From contig OX637336.1 in NCBI GenBank assembly GCA_951799405.1, positions 16,907,479 to 16,971,478 on the forward strand: DNA of 64,000 nt, written 5' to 3'. Origin of the DNA: Agapetus fuscipes (lineage: Eukaryota > Arthropoda > Insecta > Trichoptera > Glossosomatidae). Shown here one piece after another: positions 53,287 to 63,910 of the stretch (position 1 is the stretch's first letter; the number at the start of each line of letters is the position of its first letter). The notes beneath the pieces were generated by a model, which was given only the letters and a program-made list of their open reading frames with translations, did not search any database and had not been told where the DNA came from. The position numbers were made by a program, and so were the translations under genes.

Positions 53287-54170
53287 GTAAATATTTTTAA
53301 CTCTTTACAATTTATGTATCCTTGATATCTCTAAAATCTTTAAACGTTGATACTCTTTCATTTAAAATGTGATTTTAATTTGTGTGTCTACGTAACTTTT
53401 TTCAAATGCCAAATCACTTTTTTTGTTACTTCATACGATTTCAATCGTGCGCATCAGATGTCATACTCGTATCACCGTTTGATTGCTGTCATTTTCACGT
53501 TTTGCTTGACGTCCGTCTGTCATACCAATAAGATTGCGATAGCTCACATCACTTCGTGCAGACTCTGTTCCTGACAGCTCCTTTACCATGTAAACAACAT
53601 GTTACCCTAATACCACTTTAAGTGTGCTTCCTTGCCAGTTGTACAAACATATCTAGTTGTCAAGTGAAGTATGTATGTAGTTTTCAGGAAGCTTAATCTG
53701 CACTTTATCTAGCTGGGTTGGCTTCACTTACGGTTTGTCTTTTTTTACAATAATCAGAATGGAAATATTTTATTTGCAATTTGTTTGAAAACTTGTAGAA
53801 AACGTATGATTTTCCGTTTCAATGATTCTACATAATTACCCTGTGGTATCGAGTAAGCCTTTGTTATGAGAATCTTCTCCTTTCCAAATTCCAATAGTCT
53901 AAAAACTTTAATATTACTTAGCGTAAATTAGGCCCCTTTTCATGTAAAAATAAAAAAAAGGTTCACTATTCAAATGCAACCCATTCGTGTGTAACATGGA
54001 CAGAAGTTGCATACAAATTACAGCTTCAATTACCTACTCTAGACACCCACAAATTTAACAGAAAAACGCGTAACTTCTTTCATAAAGATCTGACAATGTA
54101 AACTTAGCTATCGATCGGATAATTATGATGTTTACATGAAAATAGTCTGCCAAAAATTGCAAAATTGCTT
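53287..54170 (+). other. Intron after the 52.4-kb exon
   Basis: Begins GTAAATATTTTTAA. 53925-54030 is a decayed SINE-B piece ('cccttttcatgtaaaaat', 'caacccattcgtgtgtaac'). No following exon is recognised before the end of the window. Confidence 0.5.
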
Positions 54171-54174
54171 TACA

Positions 54175-54525
54175 CTATTTTTGAGCGCTGTTTTGGATTC
54201 TTCTACAATCTAGCCTATGATTCGAACAAAGTCTTGCTCTAAGCTTCAATCTAATGCTAGCAGAACACGATTTCTGATATTCAGTTACAAGCACAGAACT
54301 GTTGCGTCTGCCTCTAGCACAGAGAACGTTCTGGCTTTGTCGAGAACGGCTTGGCTTTGTCAGGAGCCGCACGGCAGACACCTCATTAGCTGGTATTACT
54401 ACCGTAGCAATTGTGCAGGCTCTACGAACGTAGCAGATTTGTGTCTACGAATGTGTAGCAGATATGTGTCTACGGATGTGTAGCATAAGCTGTGTCTACG
54501 ACTGTAGCAATTGAAACTGTACTGA
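54175..54525. repeat. GC-moderate region with short tandem repeats
   Basis: 54320-54365 repeats 'ctggctttgtcgagaacgg' as 'ttggctttgtcaggagccg'. 54415-54515 has three or four imperfect copies of 'gtagcagatatgtgtctacg'. It is possibly part of an unclassified element. Chance frames on both strands. Confidence 0.5.
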
Positions 54526-55575
54526 AGTAATCCAAGGATAAACGAGAGATCAGAATGAAAAATAAATGAATACGTTAGGATTTTCTGCGCATCTATACAT
54601 CCATTTTATTTCCGAAAAAATCATAGATTATTGGCCTTTGGTTCTGTAAAATTGAGTTAAAACTCTTGGAGCGCAAAACGAACTCTTAAAATAAAAACCT
54701 GTTAAACGTTTGTTTTTCAAGACAAGTTCTTGCTTGATGTAAGGGATTTTTTAAATAAAGTGGGAGTGCATTTATTTATATCAAATAATAAAATCTTAGT
54801 TGCAGAGGAGTGTTCACAGTTGAAGTTAACATTCCATGCACATTGTAAAACAAATACACGCAAATTAATATTTCCGTTACAATTAAGATAAATAAAATTT
54901 TCGCATCGGGTGAATTTGGAGTCTTAAGAAAGTTCCATATTAAATATTAAAATAAATTACTGCCCTTAAAAAAAATATTTTATTTGTAAATAACAGAATA
55001 ATGTGAACATTAGAGAAAATAAATTAATGCGAAGCTTAACACACACTTAAAGTAAAAATGGAACTTTTCATAATTGATGCTAGGCTTGAAGATTTTTATC
55101 CCAGTATTTAAAAAAAAAAAAACACTGAATATGAATTTATTTTTTATAGAAAGAGCTACAATTCCGTATTCTCTCATTTTCCATTTCGTATGCAACGGTG
55201 GCTTTTAAATTAGTTAAACTTCTCTGCTTCGGATTTCTGCAAAAAGAAAAAATAAACAAAACGGAAGCTACATAAAACTATCTGCTTTGTAGCTAAAATT
55301 ATTCTGTGCACTGTTCTTGCTTTACAAGTTTTTTAATCCCATATTATCCATTCCATTTTTTGTAATACTCGTATTTTAATTCCTCTCTTCAAACATAACG
55401 ACAATGGAAATGAATGAGAATGAATGTGGAATCTCACGAGATATCTGAATCTTTCATTTCTTGTACCTTTTTTTTCCAATGGTAGTTCTTCATATTGTAT
55501 TCCATTCATTATTCTCATATTATCATTGTTTTGAGATTTAGTAATGCTTTTGTAAGCACACTTATCTTTGCAACT
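54526..55575. other. Unique AT-rich DNA
   Basis: No named repeat or exon recognised. Confidence 0.4.
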
Positions 55576-55579
55576 TATG

Positions 55580-55975
55580 TATCTATAATCTAAGCTGCAA
55601 AGATATATTATATTTTGGATTTATATTCAATGCATGCTTACAAGCTCACACGTATTAATTAGTAAGTACAGTACAGTCACAGTTTATCGTTTTCTGATTG
55701 ATTGATATTTGTCAAATCCCGATTTGTGGGAAATAACTAATCAAGTCGGAAAAATTGCCTACGGTTGTAAGCTCAGTTAATGAAATACTTGCATGTTAAT
55801 TCAGAAGGATAGGTTCGATCCCCACTAAGGGTGTGAAACATTATATTTTAGCGTTTCTTTTTTGTAAGTCAAAACCGGAAACGTTTACTTAGCCTTTACA
55901 ATAAATCAGAAGCCACCTCTCGATCAGGGAATCCCTACAGGGAGTTGAATGGTTGGTGGAAGTCTACTTCCATTA
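55580..55975. repeat. LINE-A fragment (minus) then old SINE-B (plus)
   Basis: 55580-55675 is the antisense LINE-A end ('ctataatctaagctgcaaag', 'aatgcatgcttacaagc'). 55758-55975 is a decayed SINE-B ('ttgtaagctcagttaatgaa', 'ataggttcgatccccact', 'gtttacttagcctttac'). Confidence 0.6.
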
Positions 55976-56049
55976 CTTCAAACAATCATGTTCCATAAAT
56001 AAAATCTCTAAAATTAAATAAATTACAATAAATGTTTCGTACATAGATT

Positions 56050-56330
56050 GGAACTACATGAAACGCAAGGGGGTAGAAAACAGACATTCTATTATTCATA
56101 TCCAGGCCCCGCCCCCTTTCATTGCTAGACGTGTGAGTGCGAGAGGAACGGGTGTAGCCGCTTCGCGTGCTTCTCGCTCGCACACTTCTTCACGCACGGC
56201 CGATCGCGCTCTAGCTCCTGCTACTTTATGTGCGCCTAATACTTCCCGACACGCCATTGTTCAGCCACTTCAGCTGGGATTATGCAGATTGTGTTTTGCA
56301 AACTTGTCTTTTATGCCAAAATGAATCAAA
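56050..56330 (+). other. GC-rich stretch with a GC-box-like sequence
   Basis: Clearly GC- and CpG-richer than its flanks, with 'ggccccgccccctttcattg' near 56107. An 88-codon frame (Arg/Ala/Ser-rich) runs through it, but it has no recognised family or splice sites. It could be a regulatory region or an old element. Confidence 0.35.
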
Positions 56331-56440
56331 TCGTGTGATCAAACTAGAAAATATTAAATTTTACGCGTTTTAAAATTGATTTATTCCTTGACTTTCACGA
56401 CCTACCAAATCTGTATCAATAATTTTAGTTCCAAAAATAT

Positions 56441-56768
56441 TGTTATGATTTGGGGGTGGTTTGTTTAATAAAAACTTCGTTTCATTTATTTCACACATTT
56501 TTTTTAAAGATTCCGTTCACACTTTGTTACCACACACAGAGTTAACTTTTGTACTCTATTGCTCGCCAGCTCCGATACAAGTCTCCTTGCAAAGCATCTC
56601 TGTCTCTATTTATAGGTGGATAAGAGTTATTCTGGCACACCCTGTCAGAGTATTCTATTCGTGTAAATACTCATGCAATGTCGAACAAATTATTCAAGCC
56701 CCTATATCTAGAGGCACAGACACACTAACGCAAGTAAAAACATGACACACAATCACACATTCGTAACA
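56441..56768 (-). mobile_element. Solo LTR (LTR-E) with 4-bp TSD
   Basis: The plus-strand borders TGTTATGATTTGG and CACATTCGTAACA correspond to the TG...CA termini of a 328-bp LTR, with short TGTTA/TAACA inverted ends. ATAT flanks both sides. On the minus strand a good TATA box (TATAAATAG, 56606-56614) and a downstream AATAAA-like region fit an LTR promoter and polyadenylation layout. It arose by LTR-LTR recombination or is a fragment; no internal genes. Confidence 0.72.
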
Positions 56769-56990
56769 ATATATTACATTTAAGATTCGTATTACATGCA
56801 CTCTCACCAGCAGAAACGTTTAAGTTCGCGCTTACACATACCGCTTGTGAACTTACAACATAGAAACCCAATTTCAAGCCCTGCAACTTTTGCCGACCTC
56901 CCCTGAAACAGGGTGACATTAGCAAAGTGAACCATTTTTCACAGTATGTGTCTTCAGTCTCATACCAATGTATGAGGCAAGGAACGTTAA
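56769..56990 (-). repeat. LINE-A 3' end
   Basis: 'atatattacatttaagattc', 'taagttcgcgcttacacata', 'cccctgaaacagggtgacat'. It directly abuts the LTR. Its own terminal '(AATCT)n-gttgcaaag' part is missing, so the LTR insertion or a deletion removed it. Confidence 0.8.
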
Positions 56991-57154
56991 AAAACCTTAT
57001 TCGTTGTTTTACCAAAAATTTACAGAAAATTGTACCTATGTATTATCTTAAAAAAGTGATTTGACCCATGTCAAAAAAATGCCACTTCATTCTAGAGGTA
57101 GGTTTAATGTCATATCAGTTAAAATGTATGAACACCCTTTTGATTCAAAGTAAC

Positions 57155-57420
57155 GGTGGAAATGAGAAGTATGACAGGAAAAACTCAAACAGGTAGAAGT
57201 TGGAATGAATGGATAAAAGAGAGATAAAGTTGAAAGAGGATGTGAAAGTAAAGATAGAATATAATGCGATGAGATGCCTTGGACATGTAGAAGTAATGGA
57301 TTATGAAAGATTGACGACTTGTTTGTAAAGATATATAATGAGAAGAGAAAAAGAAGACCGAGAAAGTTATGGTTTAATCTTATTGGTAAAATTATGGAAG
57401 AATAGGATGTAAACATATTA
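57155..57420 (+). pseudogene. LINE-D reverse transcriptase C-terminal fragment
   Basis: With stops, the plus frame gives LKEDVKVKIEYNAMRCLGHV, DYERLTTCL, then MRREKRRPRKLWFNLIGK. It is homologous to 6770-7053. Inactive, heavily mutated. Confidence 0.75.
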
Positions 57421-58730
57421 AATAGTGAATTTTACAGAAATAAATGTGTGGAAAGGTTTTTTTTTTAAGTTTGGCGTATTTTTAGTGCGTCTTTCCTATG
57501 ACTGCAGATAGTTGCCTATAAATCTAGACACTTATTTTTTGTTCATCTTTTCTTTTTGCAAATCCTCTCGTAGTTCTTCGTTGTTCTTCATTCTTGAGGG
57601 AAATCAAGACTGAGGTCTGTTTTTGCACAAACTTCTTTGTTATTTTCAAAGTTTTGTCCGTATTTTTTGTAAGGAAATGTGCTTTCAATAAAACCTGTTC
57701 TTTTTCATTTATTATATTCTTTTGATAGGTTTGTATAAAAAACAGTTCTATGAAATATAATACATATGTTATGCGTTAAAAGGTTGCATCCAATGTGAAC
57801 AAATATTGGATTAAGAAAAAGAGTATGTGAAATAATGGATAGAAAATAACATTGTGAAATTTTTTATAAATAAACAAGATTTCATTAATGTGAAAGAGTT
57901 AAGAAATATAAAATAACTGTTCAATTCTTTTAAAGGAATAAATATTGAATTACCGATACAACAAGTATATAAAAAGCATGCCAAAGGAAACATGATTCAA
58001 GAATACTAAATAAAGAATGGATTCATAAAACTGGTGACAGAAAATATAAGTTGAAATACGACTGAATCCTTGAAAAGGGTGATGAATATGGAGAACTATG
58101 TATATGATGGAATATATGCAAGGATATATATTATGTCAGTAACCGGCCACTTTTAGTGGAATAGTGGCATGAATGGTAAACGAGTTGAAAAGAATGGACG
58201 AATGAAAAATGTGATAGATTTGAACGAACTGAATGTATAAAATGGTTTTTACCCATCCCACCCCTATTGGGAGAGTAGCATAGTCACATTTTACATTTGT
58301 AACAGGGTAGCATATGCTTGTGAGGGTGAACCGAAAATTGCATGTAAGAATTTACAGCCAATTTTGTAAGTAATCCTTGTATGCCCCGTTCCAAAGTAAA
58401 CGCCTCTTGAATATAACGATGAATGGGGAAATCGTTTTCCGAATAAGAATACTCTGATTTATCTGGACGACATTTTAAAGTAGAAGACATGAAAGGCACG
58501 AACGTTAGCATAATATTATTTTAACATTGTCAAAAAATCTAAAATTCCGATTTAAAAAGTTCTTTGCGTTTTATTTCACGCGTTGTTTTTTCAGTTTTTG
58601 TAATTCATCGATCAATAATGAATACATTATCGAGTCAATGCCACTCAAAATTCAGGAAAAAGTGGAAAGAGTTGTAGCTAGCTGATGTCAATCCATCAAG
58701 TTATTTTTCATACTTATGAATTCGACTTCT
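57421..58730. other. Unique AT-rich DNA
   Basis: No named repeats or exons recognised. A few short frames only. Confidence 0.4.
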
Positions 58731-58734
58731 AATC

Positions 58735-58980
58735 CAATCTAAGTTGCAAAGATATGTTACATTGGAGATTCACATTACATGCATTTTCACAACCAGACAC
58801 GTACAAGTTTGCGCTTGCACATGCCGCATGTGAACCTAAAACACAAAAAGCAAATCTCAAATGGACATGCACCCTGCAACTCTTGCCATCCTTTTCTGAG
58901 ACAGGGATGACATTGGCAAAGTGAACCATTTTTACAGCATGGGTGGTCAGCCGCATACCAACCAAGATAGATAAGATAGA
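58735..58980 (-). repeat. LINE-A 3' end
   Basis: 'aatctaagttgcaaagatat' to 'gtcagccgcataccaacca'. Well preserved. It is followed by 'agatagataagatagacgtc', whose 'gacgtcaaatcaa' block recurs inverted at 59005-59025. Confidence 0.88.
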
Positions 58981-58990
58981 CGTCAAATCA

Positions 58991-59900
58991 ATGGTCAAGG
59001 AACTTGATTTGACGTCTATCCGATTAAACTGTAATGTGCAAGAAATTTAGCTTTAAAAGCAAGTTAATATAGTTACTTTCACTGTGTTAACAGATCAACA
59101 CTAAAAAAATATAATTAAAATAGTTATTTCACAACCATAAACATTTTCTAAAATTCATACCCTGGTTTCTGTGTTTTTTTTTTTAAATAATATCAAGTAC
59201 AAAATAATGTATGGATAGTGCTTTCTTCGACATGCCGAGTGGCTGTCTAAAATGCTGTAAGCCAGGAAAAATTCCCCGATCAACGGGAATTTACAATGGC
59301 TGACGTCACATAGCCGAGGGATATTTTCAATGTTCGGAGCTCATTTATCTGTTTAAATTTATGTTTTTTTCGTTTTGTTTATTACAAGCTAGAGGTGTAG
59401 ACTTTAAATGCTTTGTATATCTTCCCGCCTCCGACTAAATTAGATAATTAGAAACATGTTCTACACGGGAAACCCCTCCGTTTATAAAATTACATATTAT
59501 TCAATCTGCAGATTAATTAAATTTAAGATCGTATACTCCAACTCGAGACCGTATTCCCGGATGAATTCCTGAAACCCTGCTACACACATATTATTTTACA
59601 TACATTCACCCCGTGTTAGTTCATTCCGTAGACAGACATTAACGCCTACGCGTTCCAACCATTTTATGGAGCTACGCTTTCTCCATAGTAACAGTGTAAT
59701 CCCATGACAACAAAAACTTGCTCAAAAATTTTAATCTAAGTGGTGGGTTGAAAAATTCATAAACCTTGTTTTATTCTACTATTAATAACAGTAGAATAAA
59801 GCAAAGTTTATTTTCATTTATTTTTTTTAATTAAAATGGAGTTCTACAAAGTTTCCGCTGAAACATTTCAAAAATTGAAAAATTAATTCATTAACCCTTA
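58991..59900. other. Mostly unique DNA
   Basis: A short inverted repeat occurs at 58976-59022 ('tagacgtcaaatca' and 'tgatttgacgtcta'), with another at 59760-59805 around 'ctactattaataacagtag'. No genes recognised. Confidence 0.45.
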
Positions 59901-59903
59901 CCA

Positions 59904-60092
59904 AAGACCGGCCACCTTCCATCTAGCCTTACAGCAACTGTATCTTGCTTGAGAACTGGTGTTTGGTAGCAAAAACTAATCTCGTAAAAAGTCCGATTGA
60001 AGGCTTACTTGGTAGAATGCTTACATTCCATTGCGAGAGCTAGGGTTCGATCCCCAGCGCGGAGCTCAGAAATGGTTTCCCGTTGAGGTGTT
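59904..60092 (+). repeat. SINE-C fragment then SINE-B head
   Basis: 59904-59985 is SINE-C ('catctagccttacagcaact', 'tgcttgagaactggtgttt'). 59990-60092 is a SINE-B 5' part ('gaaggcttacttggtagaat', 'ctagggttcgatcccc', 'gtttcccgttgaggtg'). Confidence 0.75.
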
Positions 60093-60667
60093 GTTAGTGA
60101 ATATTTAAAATACGAGTAATATCTTTTTTGATAATATTAAAAATATATTTTAAATATTCATATTTTGCATTTGCGTTCCAAAGTGGAACGTTCAACTTGT
60201 AAATGCCATGCCATACATATTTAACGTGCTCTTTACACACAACTTCCTCGCAATGGAAACACAAATACAAATCTACAGTTGAAATTGTACTGGATCTGCA
60301 TTTGTGATTGAAGCATTGCGCACAATTTTAGCGACAAAAGCTTCAATCGTGCGTCTCTTTTTGTCGCTTAAACTCGACACGAGCGATGAGTGAAAGGCAA
60401 ATACTATTTGCAGATGATTTCATATTTATGAGCTAGAAGATGAATTATATATTTTTTTCAGGAATTTACAGATCAGACAGACAGACAGATGATAGATAGA
60501 AAAAAAAGACAGACATTTTCAGGATAATATTTCCTCTTATAAAACATCAGTTTTTTCTACATCAAAATAACATCACAAAATTTGAATAAGAGTTTTAGGC
60601 TTACACGGCTGATGATGCTGGAGTGATGCTTTCCGGGATCTGTTGCCGTGGTCTGTGAGAGCTGGAG

Positions 60668-60714
60668 CTTCCGGACGTTTCGCCCATTTCTAAGATGGGC
60701 TTCTTCAGCGTGAA
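60668..60714 (-). ncRNA. Hammerhead-like motif, left arm
   Basis: On the minus strand: CTGAAGA (60702-60708), A, GCCCAT, loop, ATGGGC, GAAA, CGTC-type minimal stem III ending in C. Core boxes are intact except for the extra base after CTGAAGA. Confidence 0.55.
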
Positions 60715-60802
60715 GTATGATGATGATGATGATCTTGATGAGAACTGTGATATACACACTCTGACATCACAGCAATCATCAAGATCATTATCATCATCAT
60801 AC

Positions 60803-60849
60803 TTCACGCTGACGAAGCCCGTCGTAGAAATGGGCGAAACGTCCGGAAG
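60803..60849 (+). ncRNA. Hammerhead-like motif, right arm
   Basis: On the plus strand: CTGACGA (60809-60815), A, GCCC/GGGC hairpin, GAAA (60836-60839), CGT, C (60843), then CGGAAG. Stem I can form only as CG/CG plus UU/GA with an internal loop. Stem III is two pairs (AC/GU), so dimer formation would be needed. Confidence 0.55.
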
Positions 60850-61602
60850 CTCCAGCTCCCACAGACCACGGCAACAGATCCCGGAAAGCATCACTCCAGC
60901 ATCACAAAATTTATACTGTTTTCAAAAACGTTATTGATTTTTTTTTATCTTTGCATAACCATAATAAACTTATTGTTATTCTAGATTTGACAAACCTTTA
61001 TTTCAATGCTAACCATTCTGGAGTTGCTCATTCAAACCTTTTGTTTATAGAATCAACAAGAAATATTAGGTATTATTAGAAACGATTGTTTACAGCTTAC
61101 CAAAACAATTGCTTTCAATGCGAAATGTTTGAATTTCGAATTCGCAAATTTCGAATACACGAAAGACGATTTCAGTTTTACGGTAATTTTTGAGATTGAA
61201 TGTTTTTCTTAACTTCCCTTCTCCGCGTCCGTCGATGATTTTTATATGAAGGATTTTTTTTTGGCTCAGCTCTTTGCGGCCACCAGTTCTCCGTTCTTTG
61301 TACTAGAATCTTCCACACACACACACACACACATTTAATTGATTCCTTTCTTGAAATTTCTGAATATTGCGATAACATCTACATAAGATGTGACTGTTAG
61401 TTAAAAAATTTATGAAATGTTTCAGCGGAATCTTTGTAGAACTCTATTTACTTTAAAAAAACCTGAAAACAAAACGCTGTTTTATTTTACTGATATATTT
61501 TTATTTTTTGATGTAACAAATAATGAGTCTGACTGGTTTGGACCTCTTGATCATCTTCAGATAAACTGTTTAAATTTACTAGACATTTTTGTAAAACTGC
61601 CA

Positions 61603-61847
61603 CCTTAAAGGTGCTTACTGAATAAGTGCTGATTCACTGATTAGAAAAATCGTGGATTAACATATTATTGTGAATAATATCTCATAGTAAGTGAACTAAT
61701 TATAAAGAAGTTTCATGAAAAACTTCAAAACTACTGGTTTACAATTCTTCAGTGTTTTCTCTCGTAAAAAATAGGAAAAAGGTGCATTTATCTGAGAAAC
61801 CCATGTTAGCTCAATATATTGCCACTAATTCAGTTTTACCTTTAAGG
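61603..61847. mobile_element. MITE-F, complete copy
   Basis: Inverted termini 'ccttaaaggtgcttactgaa' and 'ttcagttttacctttaagg', 245 bp. The interior is in opposite orientation to the 5388-5634 copy. A useful reference for element ends. No perfect target duplication is obvious. Confidence 0.85.
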
Positions 61848-62390
61848 TATCGACACTACCTTATACTTAAATCTATGTTGTCAATATCACAATGCCTTGA
61901 TTGCACAATTGGAATGTTATATTCGAAATCTTATTTTTTCGAAATGTCGTATTCAATTTTTACAGCTCTATAGATTCGATCGAAACTTTTCCTTCAATCA
62001 AATTACCATTCATCCGCAAATTATTCCATTCAAATTGTTATTCGAAAATAATGCTTCAGAGGTCTATTGGATTTCAAATCCCACCTGCGACCTCCCCCAG
62101 CTGGAAATCCGAAAATTACTCCCCTGTCTTCAGCATTATCAATTTGAAAATTGATTTCATCCCTGGTGAAATGCCAAATTTAAATTTCGTCAGTTTCAAA
62201 ATGTGCCCACGTCATCAGTCTTTCTCATTTTCATTTTTAACTCTACATTTCATTTTTAGCTCTTCGCATTCAGTTAACATATATATTTAAAACCTATAAA
62301 AAAAAGAATGGTGTAACAATGTGTCCACTCAGTGCTTGTTTGTCTTATCTACCATGTGATTCAAATACAGTTAACTAACTTCTAATTTAC
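61848..62390 (+). other. No gene recognised
   Basis: Overlapping frames at 61897-62290 on the plus strand look like AT-rich chance frames (F/I/S/N-rich). No splice sites or known motif support them. Confidence 0.4.
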
Positions 62391-62394
62391 TTGA

Positions 62395-63187
62395 GTTCAA
62401 ATTAGTTAAACTTCCATTACTTTATTTTGCACAATTTATTCTAGGATTTACTCAGAGTTGGTTCACAGTTAACTTTTATACTGGCCAGCTTGACGCTTCT
62501 TATATGAGTCTGCCTGCAAACCATCGCGATCTCTTATTATATGTGTAAAAGGGTTACTCTGGCATACGTCAGACCACGCATGAATATTCTTACTTAGAAG
62601 CTTCGAGCGAACACCATCCAAACACCTACATATAGACTTTAGACACACACACTGTAACTGTAACTCTTTCGCCATTCCGCAATGGGTGGCCAGAGCCTCT
62701 CCAGAGCTACCTCCATTTCTTCCTATCCTTACATACAGGTTTCAATGCATTCATATCCATCACCTTTTTCATACATTTTACTCGTATACACTCACTTTGT
62801 TTATCCCATTCTTTCACAATCTCATCACTCCATACCTTTTTCGGTCGTCCCTTACCTCTTTTTCCTTTCACACTTCCTCTGTATGTATGTATACTTTGTC
62901 AGTCTATCATCATTCATTCTTTCCACATGCCCAAACCATCTCATCACATTCTTTTGTACCTTAACTTTAACATCCTCTTTCAACTTACATTCTTTCATTA
63001 ACCATTTATTTCTAACTCTATCTTTCAGAGTTTTTCCTGTAAGGCTTCTCAAAAGCTTCATTTCCACCGTACGTACTTTACTCATCATTCACTGTCCATG
63101 TTTCACTTCCATACATCAACACAAGTAAAAAAAAACACACACACGCACAATTACAAGTAAACACACACAGTCATTCGTAGCAATACC
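62395..63187 (-). mobile_element. LTR-E copy split by LINE-D
   Basis: 62395-62644 is the antisense LTR-E body ('gttactctggcatacgtcag', and a TATA-like TATAAAA on the minus strand near 62476). 63120-63187 is its GT-rich leader ('acacacgcacaattacaag', 'cagtcattcgtagca'). LINE-D lies between. Confidence 0.6.
62645..63118 (-). pseudogene. LINE-D reverse transcriptase C-terminal part and 3' end
   Basis: The minus frame reads MSKVRTVEMKLLRSLTGKTL, then KDRVRNKWLMKECKLKEDVK and KVQKNVMRWFGHVERMNDD, ending with KCERKKR before a frame break. The 3' end 'tggccagagcctctccagag' plus (TGTAAC)n is that of LINE-D. The thumb/C-terminal region of an RTE/CR1-like RT; 5'-truncated. Confidence 0.82.
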
Positions 63188-63494
63188 TTGAGAAAGAAAG
63201 GTTTTTTTTTCAGTAGCTAACTGCCAATAAAAACGTTTATATTCCTTCATTTCTCATGTGTGTTTTATCTTGTGGAGTTTATTCGACGCACAATAGGATT
63301 TTCAAAAAGCCTGCGTCTAACGATATGAGACATCTCATCGTGAGAATAATGAAAAAATGCTGCCGAAACCGGCTTACCGTGGATCTCATACAAAATAAAC
63401 ATTTCAGTTTTTTGCTTTTTTATTTTTAAAGGTATCCTGTGCGGGAGGCTCCCTATATTTCAGAGAATCTAGGATTCTATAATAATAATAATTC
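63188..63494. other. No feature recognised
   Basis: AT-rich. Contains 'gctgccgaaaccggctt' near 63380, which resembles a GAAA box but lacks a partner CTGANGA box. Confidence 0.4.
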
Positions 63495-63672
63495 ACAGTT
63501 ATAAGGGTCGGCCTTACACAAATCAAATCATTTCAAGTGGGAGTTTACCTGCTTCCGAGAAGGCAGGTACTCATTTTTTCTGAAGGCTACGTAAACTCTG
63601 CTGGTATTTTTATATTTGTTTTGAAATAAACTCTGAAACGGGAAATAATTTCTGACAACTTTAATGCGATTA
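63495..63672 (-). repeat. SINE-B internal fragment
   Basis: 'ataagggtcggccttacaca', 'gcaggtactcattttttctg', 'gaaacgggaaataatttctg'. The head is truncated. Confidence 0.75.
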
Positions 63673-63675
63673 ATA

Positions 63676-63910
63676 ATAATCTAATCTAATCTAATCTAAG
63701 TTGCAAAATATAAGTAACATTAGAGATTCACATAACATGCATTTTCACAAAACAGACATGTTTAAGTTCGCGCTTAAACATGCCGCATGTAATCCTACAA
63801 TATAAAAACCCGAATCTCAAATGGACATACACCCTGCAACTCCTGCCGACCTTCCCTGAAACAGGGGTGACATTGGCAAAGTGAACCATTTTCAACAGCA
63901 TGGGTGGTAA
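63676..63910 (-). repeat. LINE-A 3' end
   Basis: 'taatctaatctaatctaatc', 'taagttgcaaaatataag', 'cctgaaacaggggtgacatt' and 'agcatgggtggt'. A close relative of 27700-27960. Confidence 0.88.

Larger units (their letters stand above)
60614..60903. repeat. 290-bp palindrome with a hammerhead-like motif in each arm (G3)
   Basis: Arms 60614-60741 and 60776-60903 are near-perfect inverted copies of about 128 bp ('gatgctggagtgatgctttc', 'cgggatctgttgccgtgg', 'gagctggagcttccggac'), separated by a (GAT)n-containing spacer. Each arm has the CTGANGA...GGGCGAAACGTCC set reading toward the outside. Related single-arm copies occur at 7440-7535 and 27275-27460. Chance reading frames run through both strands. 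Confidence 0.85.

Noticed and set aside
60601..60937. Open frames of 60-97 codons on both strands
   Set aside because: They are produced by the palindrome: the two arms give mirror-image frames. No protein family matches.
61897..62290. Two overlapping plus-strand frames of 85 and 129 codons
   Set aside because: F/I/S/N-rich AT-driven composition, overlapping frames, no splice signals or homology that I recognise.
62682..63128. 148-codon plus-strand frame rich in S/F/L
   Set aside because: It is the antisense shadow of the LINE-D reverse transcriptase fragment.
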